A stretch of 52,750 bases of DNA from Lachnospiraceae bacterium (GTDB taxonomy: Bacteria; Bacillota; Clostridia; Lachnospirales; Lachnospiraceae): assembly GCA_029099805.1 (NCBI GenBank), contig JAQXOR010000175.1:1-52750 (forward strand). The letters run 5' to 3'. This document shows, piece by piece, positions 52,381-52,750 of the stretch. The notes under the pieces were generated by a model. It saw nothing but the letters and a program-made list of their open reading frames with translations, made no database searches and was not told the DNA's origin. The position numbers and the translations under genes are program-made. How positions within the stretch are numbered: the first letter of the stretch is position 1; each line of letters begins with the position of its first letter.

Positions 52381-52750
52381 TTACAGACCTTCCAGACCCT
52401 GGTACATACTAATCATCGGCATATACATCGCAAGCACGAGTACTGCTACGATAACACCGAGCACGACGATAATCAGCGGCTCCATCAGCGTTGTCAGACT
52501 GCCGGTCGCAATCTCGACCTCGTCCTCGTAGTAGTCCGCGGACTTTAGTAACATACCGTCGATATTACCGGTCTCCTCACCGATTTTAATCATCTGCGGA
52601 ATCATCATCGGGAACAGACCGCTCTTCCTTAACGGCTCGCTGAGGTTCGAGCCCTGCTCTACCTCCTTCTTCGCCGCCAGAAGCGCCCGCCGGAAGTGGA
52701 TATTCTTCATTGAACGGCTCGTAATCTCTAACGCCTCGGAAAGCGGGATA
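52381..52750 (-). CDS. pilC: PilC/GspF inner-membrane platform protein (partial, runs off right edge)
   Basis: C-terminal 122 residues of a GspF-type membrane protein: SRSMKNIHFRRALLAAKKEV, FPMMIPQMIKIGEETGNIDG (the conserved GEETG-type block) and a final membrane helix LIIVVLGVIVAVLVLAMYMP. The reading frame continues beyond the window. PilC interacts with the assembly ATPase PilB, which, with PilT, is presumably encoded to the right. Confidence 0.93.
   Translation of the reverse strand, partial: IPLSEALEITSRSMKNIHFRRALLAAKKEVEQGSNLSEPLRKSGLFPMMIPQMIKIGEETGNIDGMLLKSADYYEDEVEIATGSLTTLMEPLIIVVLGVIVAVLVLAMYMPMISMYQGLEGL

Overview
The window looks like a chromosomal segment of a Gram-positive, low/mid-GC anaerobic Firmicute, most probably a fibre-associated Lachnospiraceae (Roseburia/Butyrivibrio-like). 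The basis is family content rather than a marker gene: AGGAGG-type ribosome binding sites almost everywhere, a methionine T-box, an FMN riboswitch before ribU, lipoproteins with TPTP-rich linkers, an FeoA/FeoB/Cys-rich peptide operon, a DUF5057-like giant protein and a Gram-positive type IV pilus operon. No rRNA, tRNA, CRISPR array, transposase or phage gene was seen.

Layout. (1) 1-8433, minus strand: a Wadjet/MksBEF-type SMC operon (jetA-jetB-jetC) led by a large protein with an N-terminal cyclic-nucleotide-binding-like fold; jetC runs off the left edge, so a jetD nuclease gene, if present, lies outside. (2) 8435-9909, minus: tadA and a GNAT acetyltransferase. (3) 9949-15485, plus: an LTA-synthase-family enzyme, a GH10 xylanase lipoprotein with a CBM9-like module, and an unknown lipoprotein. 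(4) 15514-16285, plus: FMN riboswitch and ribU, converging on (5) 16276-21147, minus: rsmA, tatD, a YdcF/DUF218 protein and metG. (6) 21284-24274, minus: metQ-metN-metI behind a Met T-box. (7) 24320-26955, plus: a VanY-type carboxypeptidase and a CapA-type lipoprotein. (8) 27000-29609, minus: feoA-feoB-Cys-rich peptide with candidate DtxR-type operators. (9) 29659-38266, minus: two paralogous lipoproteins, each with four CBM22/CBM4_9-like modules, flanking a small alarmone synthetase, a radical SAM protein and an OmpR-type two-component system. (10) 38303-52750, minus: a 1653-residue DUF5057-like membrane-anchored protein and a type IV pilus operon (pilC, two major-type pilins, pilD, a pilM-pilN fusion, pilO, four minor pilins), cut by the right edge.

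How it fits together. Regions 9 and 10 read as one co-directional surface/adhesion locus: pilus machinery, a giant exported protein, a carbohydrate-binding lipoprotein, then a sensor kinase pair with short or overlapping spacings. Together with the xylanase this suggests a device for holding plant polysaccharide (xylan-like) at the cell surface, with the two-component system as likely local regulator. The left-hand Jet operon is probably a plasmid/phage-DNA restriction system with an unusual extra subunit. Most functional links are inferred from domains and gene order; start codons were chosen from visible ribosome binding sites.
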